This document shows positions 36,815 to 44,874 of a DNA stretch of 44,874 nucleotides, piece after piece. Made by a program: the position numbers and the translations under genes. Source of the DNA: Oxalobacter formigenes (GTDB lineage Bacteria; Pseudomonadota; Gammaproteobacteria; Burkholderiales; Burkholderiaceae_D); assembly GCA_949290765.1 (NCBI GenBank), contig CASETG010000084.1:1-44874 (forward strand), read 5' to 3'. The notes under the pieces are model-generated. The model saw nothing but the letters and a program-made list of their open reading frames with translations, did not search any database and was not told the DNA's origin. How positions within the stretch are numbered: position 1 is the first letter of the stretch; each line of letters starts with the position of its first letter.

Positions 36815-37228
36815 TCAGTCCAGAAGCGTTTTCAGGGCTTCTTCATACAGTTTGGCCTCCATACGTTCCGCCTTGGCGAGCGTATCGAACCAGTTGGCGA
36901 TATCCTCGAGATTTTCCTCACGGGCGGTTTCCGCCATTTTGGGATAAACATCATGATAAAGGCGGGTTGCATTTGAAATTGCCGATTGCAGGTTCAGGCG
37001 CGTGATATTGTTGCGCAGTCCGGTTTGCGGATTTTTTCCGAGCAACTGCAAGTTGCCCATGGCATGTCCGCGGCGGATGGCGGCACTGGTACGCAGTTTG
37101 GTGATGATGTCGTTGTGTCCTTCAATATCGGCACGAAAGGCCGCATAATCGAAAGTCAAGGCCGACTGGGTTTCATTAAGAAAAGCCTCGATAATGTTTT
37201 TTTCTGTTTTCGTTCCCTTGATGTCCAT
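36815..37228 (-). CDS. rubrerythrin-like protein with degenerate diiron site
   Basis: A 137-residue all-helical protein that aligns well with the ferritin-like domain of rubrerythrin: KGTKTEKNIIEAFLNETQ matches the first helix and YPKMAETAREENLEDIANWF matches the third and fourth. Compared with the seven D. vulgaris rubrerythrin ligands, Glu19, His55 and Glu121 are kept, but the Glu of ExxH is Arg52, the two Glu of the third helix are Ala87 and Leu90, and the last His is Glu124. The C-terminal rubredoxin domain is absent. A normal diiron peroxidase is therefore unlikely; a structural role or altered metal site is possible. The gene stands alone, with no convincing promoter seen. Confidence 0.82.
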   Translation of the reverse strand: MDIKGTKTEKNIIEAFLNETQSALTFDYAAFRADIEGHNDIITKLRTSAAIRRGHAMGNLQLLGKNPQTGLRNNITRLNLQSAISNATRLYHDVYPKMAETAREENLEDIANWFDTLAKAERMEAKLYEEALKTLLD

Positions 37229-37401
37229 ATCATCGACTCCCTGATTTGTTTTATGGCAGGTATTCCGGTTGATTCAGAATCCCCAAAAACCGTGCCTTTT
37301 CATAACCATGTTCTATTATCGGCTATCTTCAGAACAGAGAAAACCTTTATTACAAAATAGTAACCGCGGCATACCGAATCAGATGCAGTGTTTCTCAAAC
37401 A

Positions 37402-37439
37402 AAAAACGGTTACCGCATGATGTGACGGTAACCGTTTTT
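37402..37439 (-). terminator. rho terminator
   Basis: A perfect 14-bp stem (37402-37415 with 37426-37439) encloses a 10-base loop and reads as a T-rich 3' arm on the minus strand, 19 bases after the rho stop. The A- and T-runs on both sides could also stop transcription from the other strand. Confidence 0.85.
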
Positions 37440-37457
37440 CAGTGAAGTCTTTTTCGA

Positions 37458-38720
37458 CTAGCCGCCGCGGCGCATGAGATCGAAAAAGTCGGCGTTGTTT
37501 TTGGTCGCTTTCATTTTGTCGAGTATAAATTCCATGGCCTCGATTTCATCCATGCCATAAAGCAGTTTGCGAAGAATCCAGATTTTTTGCAGCTGATCCG
37601 GCTTGATCAGCAATTCCTCACGACGGGTACCGGATTTGTTCAGATTGATGGCGGGATAAACACGTTTTTCGGCAAGACGGCGTTCCAGATGGACTTCCAT
37701 GTTGCCGGTACCCTTGAACTCTTCATAAATGACATCGTCCATACGGCTGCCGGTTTCGACCAGTGCGGTGGCGATAATGGTCAGGGAACCGCCTTCTTCC
37801 ACATTTCGGGCGGCACCGAAAAAGCGTTTCGGACGCTGGAGTGCGTTGGCATCCACACCGCCGGTCAGAACCTTGCCGGAAGCGGGAATCACGGTGTTGT
37901 AGGCACGTGCCAGACGGGTGATGGAGTCCAGCAGGATGACGACGTCCTTTTTCATTTCCACAAGTCGCTTGGCTTTTTCAAGTACCATTTCAGCGACCTG
38001 TACATGCCGTGTCGCCGGTTCATCGAATGTGGATGCGATGACTTCGCCGCGAACCGAGCGCTGCATTTCCGTCACTTCTTCCGGACGTTCGTCGATCAGC
38101 AGGACAAAGAGGGTGACATCAGGATGGTTGGCGGTAATGGCATGGGCCATGTGTTGCAGCATGACGGTTTTGCCGGATTTCGGAGAGGCGACCAGCAAAC
38201 CGCGCTGGCCCTTGCCGATGGGTGCGATCATGTCGATGATGCGACCGGTGATGTTTTCCTGTGCGCTGATATCACGTTCCAGGCGCAGCGGTTCATCAGG
38301 ATGCAACGGGGTCAGGTTTTCGAACAGCATCCGGTGCTTGGAGGCTTCCGGCGGAGCACCGTTGACCTTGTCTACCTTGACCAGTGCGAAATAACGTTCT
38401 CCGTCCTTGGGTGTCCTGACTTCGCCTTCGATGGAATCGCCTGTATGCAGGTTGAAACGGCGGATTTGCGAAGGTGAAATGTAAATGTCGTCCGTCGATG
38501 CCATGTAGCTGGCATCTGGCGAGCGGAGGAAACCGAAGCCGTCCGGCAGGATTTCAAGCGCACCGTCACCATAGACTTGTTCGCCGGCCTTGGCACGTTT
38601 TTTCAGAATGGCAAACATGAGTTCCTGTTTGCGCATGCGGGCGGCATTGTCGATATCGAGATTGAGTGCCATGTCCAGCAGGGCGGACACGTGCATGGAC
38701 TTTAATTCGGATAAATGCAT
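37458..38720 (-). CDS. rho: transcription termination factor Rho
   Basis: Hexameric RNA-dependent ATPase that ends transcription at Rho-dependent sites. The 420-residue protein has the N-terminal helix bundle ([15 protein letters not shown]), a cold-shock-like RNA-binding domain containing [20 protein letters not shown] (about 56-75), and the ATPase domain with Walker [13 protein letters not shown] (about 174-185) and Walker [17 protein letters not shown]. The Walker A reads SPKSGKT where E. coli has PPKAGKT, a common variation. The C-terminal R-loop region [20 protein letters not shown] is conserved. It lies 111 bases downstream of trxA on the same strand, the usual trxA-rho order. Confidence 0.98.
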   Translation of the reverse strand: MHLSELKSMHVSALLDMALNLDIDNAARMRKQELMFAILKKRAKAGEQVYGDGALEILPDGFGFLRSPDASYMASTDDIYISPSQIRRFNLHTGDSIEGEVRTPKDGERYFALVKVDKVNGAPPEASKHRMLFENLTPLHPDEPLRLERDISAQENITGRIIDMIAPIGKGQRGLLVASPKSGKTVMLQHMAHAITANHPDVTLFVLLIDERPEEVTEMQRSVRGEVIASTFDEPATRHVQVAEMVLEKAKRLVEMKKDVVILLDSITRLARAYNTVIPASGKVLTGGVDANALQRPKRFFGAARNVEEGGSLTIIATALVETGSRMDDVIYEEFKGTGNMEVHLERRLAEKRVYPAINLNKSGTRREELLIKPDQLQKIWILRKLLYGMDEIEAMEFILDKMKATKNNADFFDLMRRGG

Positions 38721-38796
38721 AATCTAAAACTTAAGGGTTCACAACCAGAGAAAAACGAGATGTGCGTTGCTGCAGATAGATGATGACGGTGTAAGA

Positions 38797-38821
38797 CATG
38801 GCGGCGGAAAACGCCGCCATG
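38797..38821 (-). other. hairpin between trxA and rho
   Basis: A perfect 10-bp GC-rich inverted repeat (CATGGCGGCG with CGCCGCCATG, 5-base loop) lies just after the trxA stop at 38832. It lacks a T-run on the minus strand. It may stabilise the trxA mRNA or partly terminate before rho. Confidence 0.45.
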
Positions 38822-38831
38822 GGGCTGGCGG

Positions 38832-39158
38832 TCAGATGTTGCTTTCGATGAAAGCCATCAACTGGCTTTTGCTCAGTGCACCCACTTTCTGGGCGGCAAC
38901 CGTGCCGTTTTTGAACAGAATCAGTGTCGGAATACCGCGGATACCGAATCGCGCAGGGGTCGCCTGATTGGAATCGACATCCATTTTGGCGAAAGTGACC
39001 TTGTCGGCATACTCTTTCGAGACTTCCTCGAAGATCGGCGCAACCATTTTGCACGGGCCGCACCATGTCGCCCAGAAATCGACCAGAACCGGTTTGTCGG
39101 ACTTGAGTACATCTGCATCGAAAGATGTGTCGCTGATAGTCTTGATAGTGTCTGTCAT
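38832..39158 (-). CDS. trxA: thioredoxin 1
   Basis: Cytoplasmic protein-disulfide reductase recycled by thioredoxin reductase. The 108-residue protein has the exact family length and the active site [10 protein letters not shown] (Cys at about 32 and 35), the buried Asp in VLVDFWA and the cis-Pro in [13 protein letters not shown]. The ATG at 39158 is the only sensible start. It lies upstream of rho on the same strand, a conserved pairing. Confidence 0.98.
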   Translation of the reverse strand: MTDTIKTISDTSFDADVLKSDKPVLVDFWATWCGPCKMVAPIFEEVSKEYADKVTFAKMDVDSNQATPARFGIRGIPTLILFKNGTVAAQKVGALSKSQLMAFIESNI

Positions 39159-39476
39159 AATGTCTTCGGTAAATGAAGGGGATGTCTGTCAAAAAGCCGT
39201 CGTATCGGATAAACGCATCTGCAAAACCTTGCCTGTTCAAGTGAACGAAAGAAGAGTGAGTGCGGCAGATGAATACCGGTCGTGCAGAAAATCGCTGTAT
39301 TTGAATAAAGCGGTATAGCGCATCATTTTAACGGATACCGGATGCAAAAGATAATGCCGATATCAATAAACAGCAGATTGATTATAACCAAAAACAGGAG
39401 AGATGATATATCAATGCCGTTTTTTCGCTGCATTCAGACCGCCTTTTGAGCGTGCAGCCAAAAGGCGGTCTGAGCT
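39159..39476. other. 318-base gap between trxA and the efflux channel gene
   Basis: An A/T-rich interval that must hold the trxA promoter, which reads leftward, and the end of the efflux operon. The minus strand contains TTATAATC near 39380, but no well-placed -35 could be matched. A perfect 14-bp hairpin occupies 39435-39472. No gene is seen. Confidence 0.5.
39435..39472 (-). terminator. hairpin at the end of the RND operon
   Basis: CAGACCGCCTTTTG (39435-39448) and CAAAAGGCGGTCTG (39459-39472) form a perfect 14-bp stem with a 10-base loop, five bases after the channel-gene stop. The following sequence is not T-rich but the arms carry T and A runs, so termination or 3'-end protection is likely. 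Confidence 0.6.
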
Positions 39477-40934
39477 TTATTGTGCGTAATTCTGTTGCGT
39501 TTCCTGTGCCTTGACGGTATCGCCTTGCGCAGTGTCGGGCTTGACCAGTCCGCCGCCCAGTGCGCGATACAGTTCCACCGTGTTGATCAGTCGCATCAGG
39601 CGTGCGTCGACCAGAGATTGTTCCGCAGCGAACTGCTGACGTTGCGCGTCGAATACTTCAAGCGAACTGGCGATACCGTTGTCGTAACGTGCCTGCGACA
39701 GTCTCAGACGATCCGTTTCAGAAGCGAGGACAGCAGCTTGCGCCTTGACCTGTTCATTGAGCCAGTCACGCGCCATCAGGGCATCGGCCACTTCGCGGAA
39801 TGCGACCTGAATGGTTTTTTCGTATTCCGCGACAGCGATGTTCTTGCGTGCTTCGGCAAGATCCAGGTTGGCGATGTTTCTGCCGGCATCGAAAATCGGC
39901 AAGGTCAGTGCCGGCATGAAAGTCCATGCACCGGTACCTGCGTCGAAAAGACCGGACAGGCTCGGGCTGGCGGTTCCTGCAAATGCCGTCAGGGTGATGC
40001 GTGGAAAAAATGCCGCTCTGGCTGCACCGATATTGGCGTTTGCAGCTTTCAGAAGCTGTTCGTATTGCCTGATATCCGGGCGGTTTTCCAAAAGATCGGA
40101 TGGCAGCCCGGCAGGGATGTCCTGCATGATATCGTCTTCAGAGATGTCATGTGCCGGTGGCAGATTTGCGATACGTTTTCCGCCGATCAGCACGACCAGC
40201 GCATTTTCCGTCTGCGCACGTTCCCGTTGCAGCGAGGAGAGCGAAACCATGGCCGATTGCATCAGGGTTTCGTACTGACGCAATTCAAGTGCGGATGATG
40301 CACCGACTTCATAGCGTTTCTGCATCAGTTCATACGATTGTTTGTAGGATTCGTATGATTGGCGGGCCAGTTCGATCTGTTTTGCCTGTGCGCGTTCAGT
40401 CAGATAGGTTTTTGCGACTTCCGAAACCAGACTGATATAGGCGGAACGTTGTGCTTCTTCCGTCGCCAGATATTCAGCCAGCGCGGCATCCGTCAGGCTT
40501 TTGACACGACCAAAGAAATCCAGTTCGAAAGCCGAGATACCCAGGCCGACGCGATAATTGCCCTGAGTGATCATGGCATCGGCATCAGAAAGACCGCCAA
40601 GCGATCTGGATCGTGAGGCCTCGCCTTCGACCTGAAGATTCGGCAGTCGGTCTGCCCATTGTACGTTGTATAACGCACGAGCTTCTTCGATTCGCAGTGC
40701 GGCGATACGCAGATCGCGGTTGTTTTCGATGGCGGCCGCGATCAGCGCACGCAAGCGAGGTTCATGAAAAAACTCGTTCCAGCCAATTTTCGCTGCAGGA
40801 GTCCGGTCGGCTGCGTCGGGTGTCCCGGGAAATTTTTCCTCGACCGGCGCATCCGGGCGGACATAAGTGGGCGCCATACTGCAACTGGAGAGAATACCGG
40901 CGGCAAGCAGGGCCAGCGTACACTTTTTAATCAT
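39477..40934 (-). CDS. RND efflux outer-membrane channel lipoprotein (NodT/OprM family)
   Basis: Outer-membrane channel of a tripartite drug efflux pump. The 485-residue protein starts with a lipoprotein signal (MIKKCTLALLAAGILSSC, lipid Cys about 18) and has the two outer-membrane-efflux-protein repeats, with the typical WNEFFHEPRLRALIAAAIENNRDLRIA start and IPAGLPSDLLENRPDIRQ segment. The latter is the hallmark of the second repeat, followed by AFFPRITLTAF. The C-terminus has a Gln-rich tail. Its start overlaps the pump gene by eight bases, so the two are translated together. The drug range cannot be read from sequence. Confidence 0.95.
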   Translation of the reverse strand: MIKKCTLALLAAGILSSCSMAPTYVRPDAPVEEKFPGTPDAADRTPAAKIGWNEFFHEPRLRALIAAAIENNRDLRIAALRIEEARALYNVQWADRLPNLQVEGEASRSRSLGGLSDADAMITQGNYRVGLGISAFELDFFGRVKSLTDAALAEYLATEEAQRSAYISLVSEVAKTYLTERAQAKQIELARQSYESYKQSYELMQKRYEVGASSALELRQYETLMQSAMVSLSSLQRERAQTENALVVLIGGKRIANLPPAHDISEDDIMQDIPAGLPSDLLENRPDIRQYEQLLKAANANIGAARAAFFPRITLTAFAGTASPSLSGLFDAGTGAWTFMPALTLPIFDAGRNIANLDLAEARKNIAVAEYEKTIQVAFREVADALMARDWLNEQVKAQAAVLASETDRLRLSQARYDNGIASSLEVFDAQRQQFAAEQSLVDARLMRLINTVELYRALGGGLVKPDTAQGDTVKAQETQQNYAQ

Positions 40935-43900
40935 CTGTTTTGTCCTTCTTGTTTCCGCGACTCAGGAAGTCCAGTGCAAGTTTCCAGGGTTTCTTTCGGT
41001 CTTGCGTATTATTGCGCGCATACATGGCCCGCTGGCGTTTGTTGTCGCTGAAAATGGAACGTACGACAATGAAAAAGATCGGTACCAGATAGACCGCCAG
41101 AACGGTTGCCGTAATCATGCCGAACAGCACACCGGTGCCGATGGCTTGCTGGGATGCGGAGCCCGCACCGCTGGCTATGGCCAGCGGAATGACCCCCAGA
41201 ATGAAAGCCAGCGAGGTCATGATGATAGGACGGAAACGCAGTCGCACGGCTTCAAGTGTCGAGCGGATCAGTCCTTTGCCCTGAGCCTGGAGATCCTTGG
41301 CGAATTCGACGATCAGAATGGCGTTTTTCGCCGACAGACCGATGGTTGCGATCAGACCGACCTTGAAGTACACGTCATTTGGCATGCCGCGCAAGAACAT
41401 GCCAGCCAGAGCGCCGATGACGCCGAGTGGTACCACAAGCAGTACGGCGACCGGAATCGTGGTGCTTTCATACAGGGCGGCCAGACAGAGGAATACAGCC
41501 AGAAGCGACAGGGCATAGAGCATCGGTGCCTGTGAACCGGAGGCCTGTTCTTCAAGCGACTGGCCTGTCCATTCGTAACCGAAGCCGGACGGCAACTGTT
41601 GCATGAGCGAGACCATTTCGTTCATGGCATCACCCGTACTGTATCCATCAGCCGGTGTGCCGGTGATACGCATGGCCGGATAACCGTTGTAACGGATCAG
41701 CTGGATCGGGCCTTTGGTCCATGACGTCGAGGAAAATGCCGAGAACGGCACCATGGTACCGGATGCATTGCGGACATACAGGTTCTTGAAATCGTCCGGC
41801 GTCATGCGTTCGGATGCATCCAGCTGGACGATGACACGCTGTTGACGTCCCTTGCTGTCGAAATCGTTGACGTAATTCGAGCCGAATGCTGTTGAGAGGG
41901 TGGTGTTGATGTCTTCAAACGAGACACCCAGCGCATTGGCCTTGTCACGATCGATGTTCAGCGATAACTGTGGCGCGTTTTCCATCCCGTCGAAGCGGAC
42001 GTTTTTCAGTACCTTGCTTTCACGTGCGAGCTGAAGCAACTGGTTGCGCGCCGCGACCAATGCATCGTTGCCTTTGCTGGCGCGATCTTGCAGACGGAAA
42101 ACGAAACCTGTTTCATTACCCAGCTCCTTGATCGGCGGCGGGTTCATCGGGAAGACGATGGCATCGCGGATTTGCGAGAAGCGTGCGAAAGCCCGTTGTA
42201 CGATGGCACTTGCAGAATTGTCGGCATCACGTTCACCCCAGTCTTTCAGGGTGATGAACCCCAGACCGCCGTTCTGGCCACTGCCCGAGAAGCTGTGTCC
42301 AACCACGGTCAGCACGTTTTCAACGCCAGGTTCCTTGGAGAACTGGTCTTCAACCACGCGCAGCGCTTCCAGTGTTCTTGCCTGTGTGGCTCCGGCAGGT
42401 AGCTGGATATTGGTATAGACATATCCCTGGTCTTCATCAGGGAGGAATGACGTCGGCAATTTCCAGAACATGAAGGCTGTACACAAAACAATCGCACCAT
42501 AAATCACGATGTAGCGCGTGATTTTGCCGAACATTTTCGAGACCTGGCGCTCATAGGTCATGGTCATGCTGTGGAAACGGCGGTTGAACCAGCCGAAAAA
42601 TCCTTTTTTCTCACTGTGCGCATTGGGATCGACCGGTTTGAGGATCGTCGCGCACAGTGCCGGTGTCAGCGACAGGGCAAGAAATGCGGAAAACGCCATC
42701 GAGGCAACCAGCGAGATGGAAAACTGCCGGTAAATCCGGCCGACCGAACCGCTGAAAAATGCCATCGGGATGAAAACAGCGGTCAGCACTGTCGAAATAC
42801 CGACAATAGCGCCGGTGATCTGGCCCATGGCCTTGTAGGTCGCTTCGCGTGGCGAGAGACCTTCCTCAGTCATGATACGTTCCACGTTTTCCACGACGAC
42901 GATCGCGTCGTCGATCAGAATACCGATTGCCAGCACCATACCGAACATGGTCAGCATGTTGATGGAGAATCCAAGCGCCTTCATGACGATGAAGGTTCCC
43001 ATCAGCGCAATCGGAACCACAACGGTCGGAATGATCGTGTAGCGGAAGTTCTGCAGGAAGAGATACATGATGACGAACACCAGGAAAACGCCTTCGAGCA
43101 GGGTCTTGATCACTTCATGGATAGAGGCGCTGACGAATTTCGATGTATCGTTCTGGATACTGTAGGTCACCCCTTCCGGGAAATACTTGGACAGTTCTTC
43201 CATTTTGTCGCGTACGGCCTGCATGGTGGCAATGGTATTTGCCGTCGCGGTCGGCAACAGGCCGAAACCGGAAATCGGGTTGCCGTTCAGGCGTGCGTAT
43301 TTTTCATAGGTTCTGCCGCCCAGCTCGATACGTGCGACATCTTTCAGACGAACGACGGAGCCATCCGTATTGGCACGCAAAACGATGTTTTCAAATTCTT
43401 CCAGAGTTTGCAACTGGCCGTGCACATTGACATTGGCGGTAAACGGTTCGGTGCCGACATTGGGCGTACCGGCAACGTCACCCGATGTGACCACGGCGTT
43501 CTGGTTTTTGATGGCATTGGCGACATCGCCAGCTGTCAGGTTCAGACCTGTGAGCTTGATCGGGTCGATCCAGATGCGCATGGCTTTTTCGGTACCGAAT
43601 ACCGTGACGTCGCCGATACCCGGCAGACGCTTGATTTCGTAAAGGACGTTACGGTAAATGTAGTCACCGAGATCGATAGGCGTCATGCGTCCGTCAGTGG
43701 AGATCAGGGAAATGACCGCCATAAAGTTGTTTCGCGACTTGTTGATGGTGACGCCCTGTTGCATGACGGCGTCCGGCAAACGGGATTCAACGCGTTTTAG
43801 GCGGTTGAGTACGTCGACGGCTGCCAGTTCGACGTCGGTTTCCGGTGTGAAGGACAGGGTGATCTTGCCGGAACCGGTAGTACTTTCGGATTCAAAGTAC

Positions 43901-44127
43901 TGAAGACCTGTTGCACCGTTCATTTCCAGCTCGATGATCTGGATGACGCTGTCTTCAATGGTTTTGGCGGTTGCACCCGGATAAGTCACGGATACGGTTA
44001 CCTGCGGTGGTGCCACATCCGGATATTGCGAGACCGGCAGATTCATGATGGACAGAATGCCGCCCAGTGTAATGAAGATCGCAATTACCCATGCAAAAAT
44101 GGGGCGGTCAATAAAAAACCTTGCCAT
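40927..44127 (-). CDS. RND efflux pump inner-membrane transporter (HAE1/AcrB family)
   Basis: Proton-driven inner-membrane pump, 1066 residues, the expected length of AcrB/MexB-type transporters. It starts MARFFIDRPIFAWVIAIFI and shows 12 membrane spans in two halves with two large periplasmic loops. The proton-relay acidic pair is seen in GILIDDAIVVVENVERIM, and the matching Lys in TIGLSAKNAILIVEFAK. The HAE1 signatures MNLPVSQYPDVAPPQVTV and FLPDEDQGYVYTNIQLPAGA are present. The gene lies between the fusion-protein gene (20-base gap) and the channel gene (8-base overlap), forming one operon. Substrates are likely hydrophobic compounds, by family. Confidence 0.97.
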   Translation of the reverse strand: MARFFIDRPIFAWVIAIFITLGGILSIMNLPVSQYPDVAPPQVTVSVTYPGATAKTIEDSVIQIIELEMNGATGLQYFESESTTGSGKITLSFTPETDVELAAVDVLNRLKRVESRLPDAVMQQGVTINKSRNNFMAVISLISTDGRMTPIDLGDYIYRNVLYEIKRLPGIGDVTVFGTEKAMRIWIDPIKLTGLNLTAGDVANAIKNQNAVVTSGDVAGTPNVGTEPFTANVNVHGQLQTLEEFENIVLRANTDGSVVRLKDVARIELGGRTYEKYARLNGNPISGFGLLPTATANTIATMQAVRDKMEELSKYFPEGVTYSIQNDTSKFVSASIHEVIKTLLEGVFLVFVIMYLFLQNFRYTIIPTVVVPIALMGTFIVMKALGFSINMLTMFGMVLAIGILIDDAIVVVENVERIMTEEGLSPREATYKAMGQITGAIVGISTVLTAVFIPMAFFSGSVGRIYRQFSISLVASMAFSAFLALSLTPALCATILKPVDPNAHSEKKGFFGWFNRRFHSMTMTYERQVSKMFGKITRYIVIYGAIVLCTAFMFWKLPTSFLPDEDQGYVYTNIQLPAGATQARTLEALRVVEDQFSKEPGVENVLTVVGHSFSGSGQNGGLGFITLKDWGERDADNSASAIVQRAFARFSQIRDAIVFPMNPPPIKELGNETGFVFRLQDRASKGNDALVAARNQLLQLARESKVLKNVRFDGMENAPQLSLNIDRDKANALGVSFEDINTTLSTAFGSNYVNDFDSKGRQQRVIVQLDASERMTPDDFKNLYVRNASGTMVPFSAFSSTSWTKGPIQLIRYNGYPAMRITGTPADGYSTGDAMNEMVSLMQQLPSGFGYEWTGQSLEEQASGSQAPMLYALSLLAVFLCLAALYESTTIPVAVLLVVPLGVIGALAGMFLRGMPNDVYFKVGLIATIGLSAKNAILIVEFAKDLQAQGKGLIRSTLEAVRLRFRPIIMTSLAFILGVIPLAIASGAGSASQQAIGTGVLFGMITATVLAVYLVPIFFIVVRSIFSDNKRQRAMYARNNTQDRKKPWKLALDFLSRGNKKDKTDD

Positions 44128-44147
44128 AGGATATTCCTTCTTTTTGC

Positions 44148-44874
44148 CTATTCAGCCTTGGGCGCTGTCGCAGATGTCGCTGGTTGCCCGTTCTGTTGTG
44201 GCACAGGCGTTTGTTCTGCAGCGGGCGCTGCCGCTTCGGCAGTCTGTGCCGTTTCTTTGCCTGATGCAGTCATGTCGTTTCCGTTTTGGGCAGCAGCCGG
44301 CGGCTGAACAACGGGCGTGGCTTTCGGTTTGAGAGGATCTTCCCATGGAACGGCGCGCACCGGAGCGCCGGCCTTGATTTTTTGCAGACCTTCGACGACG
44401 ACACGGTCACCTGCTTTCAGACCTTCCAGAACTTCCCATGAAGTGCCGACGGCCGCTCCGGTCTTGACCTTGCGGACTTCCACCTTGTCCTCATTGTTGA
44501 GCACCATGACGGTAGAACCGTCGTTGTCGCGCATGACGGCCTGTTGCGGAACGGTAATCGCATTTTCGTTGATTGCCTGTTGCATTCGCGCACGGACATA
44601 CATACCGGGGAGTACCATGTTCTGAGGATTGGGGAACAGGGCGCGGATAGTCAGTTCGCCGGTGGTCGGATCGACAGTGATGTCGGAAAAGAGCAGTTTC
44701 CCGGTATGGTCGAAAATCGTGCCGTCTTCCATGACCATGGTTACTTTCAGCCCCGATTTGTCGGTATCCTTGAGAGTGCCTGCCTGCATCATCTGGCGCA
44801 GTTTGAGCATTTCAGCACTGGATTGCGTCAGGTTCAGGTAGATCGGGTCGATTTGCTGGATGGTTGCCAGAAGT
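44148..44874 (-). CDS. RND efflux membrane fusion protein, N-terminus beyond window (AcrA/MexA family)
   Basis: Periplasmic adaptor linking the pump to the channel. Only the C-terminal part lies in the window: the frame stays open to the right edge, where IQQIDPIYLNLTQSSAEMLK matches the conserved AcrA/MexA segment of the beta-barrel domain, so the gene starts outside. FPNPQNMVLPGMYVRARM and AVMRDNDGSTVMVLNNEDKV continue into the membrane-proximal domain. After VPWEDPLKP the last 60 residues form an Ala/Pro/Gln-rich tail longer than in MexA. It is the first gene of the operon with the pump and channel. Confidence 0.93.
   Translation of the reverse strand, partial: LLATIQQIDPIYLNLTQSSAEMLKLRQMMQAGTLKDTDKSGLKVTMVMEDGTIFDHTGKLLFSDITVDPTTGELTIRALFPNPQNMVLPGMYVRARMQQAINENAITVPQQAVMRDNDGSTVMVLNNEDKVEVRKVKTGAAVGTSWEVLEGLKAGDRVVVEGLQKIKAGAPVRAVPWEDPLKPKATPVVQPPAAAQNGNDMTASGKETAQTAEAAAPAAEQTPVPQQNGQPATSATAPKAE

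Noticed and set aside
42571..43800. A 409-codon plus-strand frame opposite the RND pump gene
   Set aside because: His/Asp/Arg-rich antisense shadow of the pump; no recognisable domain or promoter.
1..44874. CRISPR array, insertion sequence, prophage or integrase
   Set aside because: No regularly spaced repeats, transposase or integrase motifs, or terminal inverted repeats were seen; the window reads as stable chromosome with one accessory operon.

Overview
The window looks like a piece of chromosome from a beta-proteobacterium of the order Burkholderiales, most likely Oxalobacteraceae (an Oxalobacter-like organism). This is inferred from gene order (rpsO-pnp-quinone oxidoreductase; cysS-alkA-accA-tilS-lysC; trxA-rho), from protein signatures and from a moderate G+C content. 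No database search was possible, so the genus is a judgement. No insertion sequence, prophage, CRISPR array or rRNA operon was seen. There is one tRNA gene, tRNA-Leu(CAG).

Layout. 1-5.6 kb: leuA, a convergent pair of tandem BamE-like lipoprotein genes, then rpsO and pnp with a textbook terminator. 5.7-9.0 kb: an NAD(P)H:quinone oxidoreductase converging on trmB and a GltS-type sodium/glutamate symporter. 9.0-9.6 kb: about 600 bases without a convincing gene. 9.6-14.4 kb: an accessory-looking group of four genes, all exported or lipid-anchored, including a CsgG/FlgT-like lipoprotein. 14.4-19.0 kb: tRNA-Leu, rnr, rlmB and cysE. 19.2-26.2 kb: two very large tandem DUF748 (AsmA-like) envelope proteins. 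26.2-28.1 kb: a leftward ppiB-lpxH-aag group. 28.4-34.3 kb: a rightward cysS-alkA-like-accA-tilS group followed by lysC. 34.3-36.7 kb: a tandem-domain universal stress protein and a nitronate monooxygenase-like flavoprotein. 36.8-39.2 kb: a rubrerythrin-like protein that has lost most metal ligands, then rho and trxA. 39.5-44.9 kb: a tripartite RND efflux system (membrane fusion protein cut by the window end, inner-membrane pump, outer-membrane channel), all leftward.

Most genes are housekeeping: amino-acid synthesis (leuA, cysE, lysC), RNA decay and modification (pnp, rnr, rlmB, trmB, tilS), lipid and LPS synthesis (accA, lpxH), DNA alkylation repair (two unrelated glycosylases), transcription termination (rho) and redox (trxA). 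The envelope is unusually well represented: tandem BamE-like lipoproteins, the four-gene exported operon, the two DUF748 giants, LpxH and the RND pump.

The best candidate for an undescribed system is the 9.6-14.4 kb operon. It encodes two proteins that appear to share a FlgT/CsgG-like architecture (one soluble, one a lipoprotein) plus two exported proteins I do not recognise. It could build an outer-membrane-associated ring or export complex. Second-line oddities are an internally duplicated DUF748 protein, a rubrerythrin fold without its diiron site, and a Cys-rich tail on the nitronate monooxygenase.
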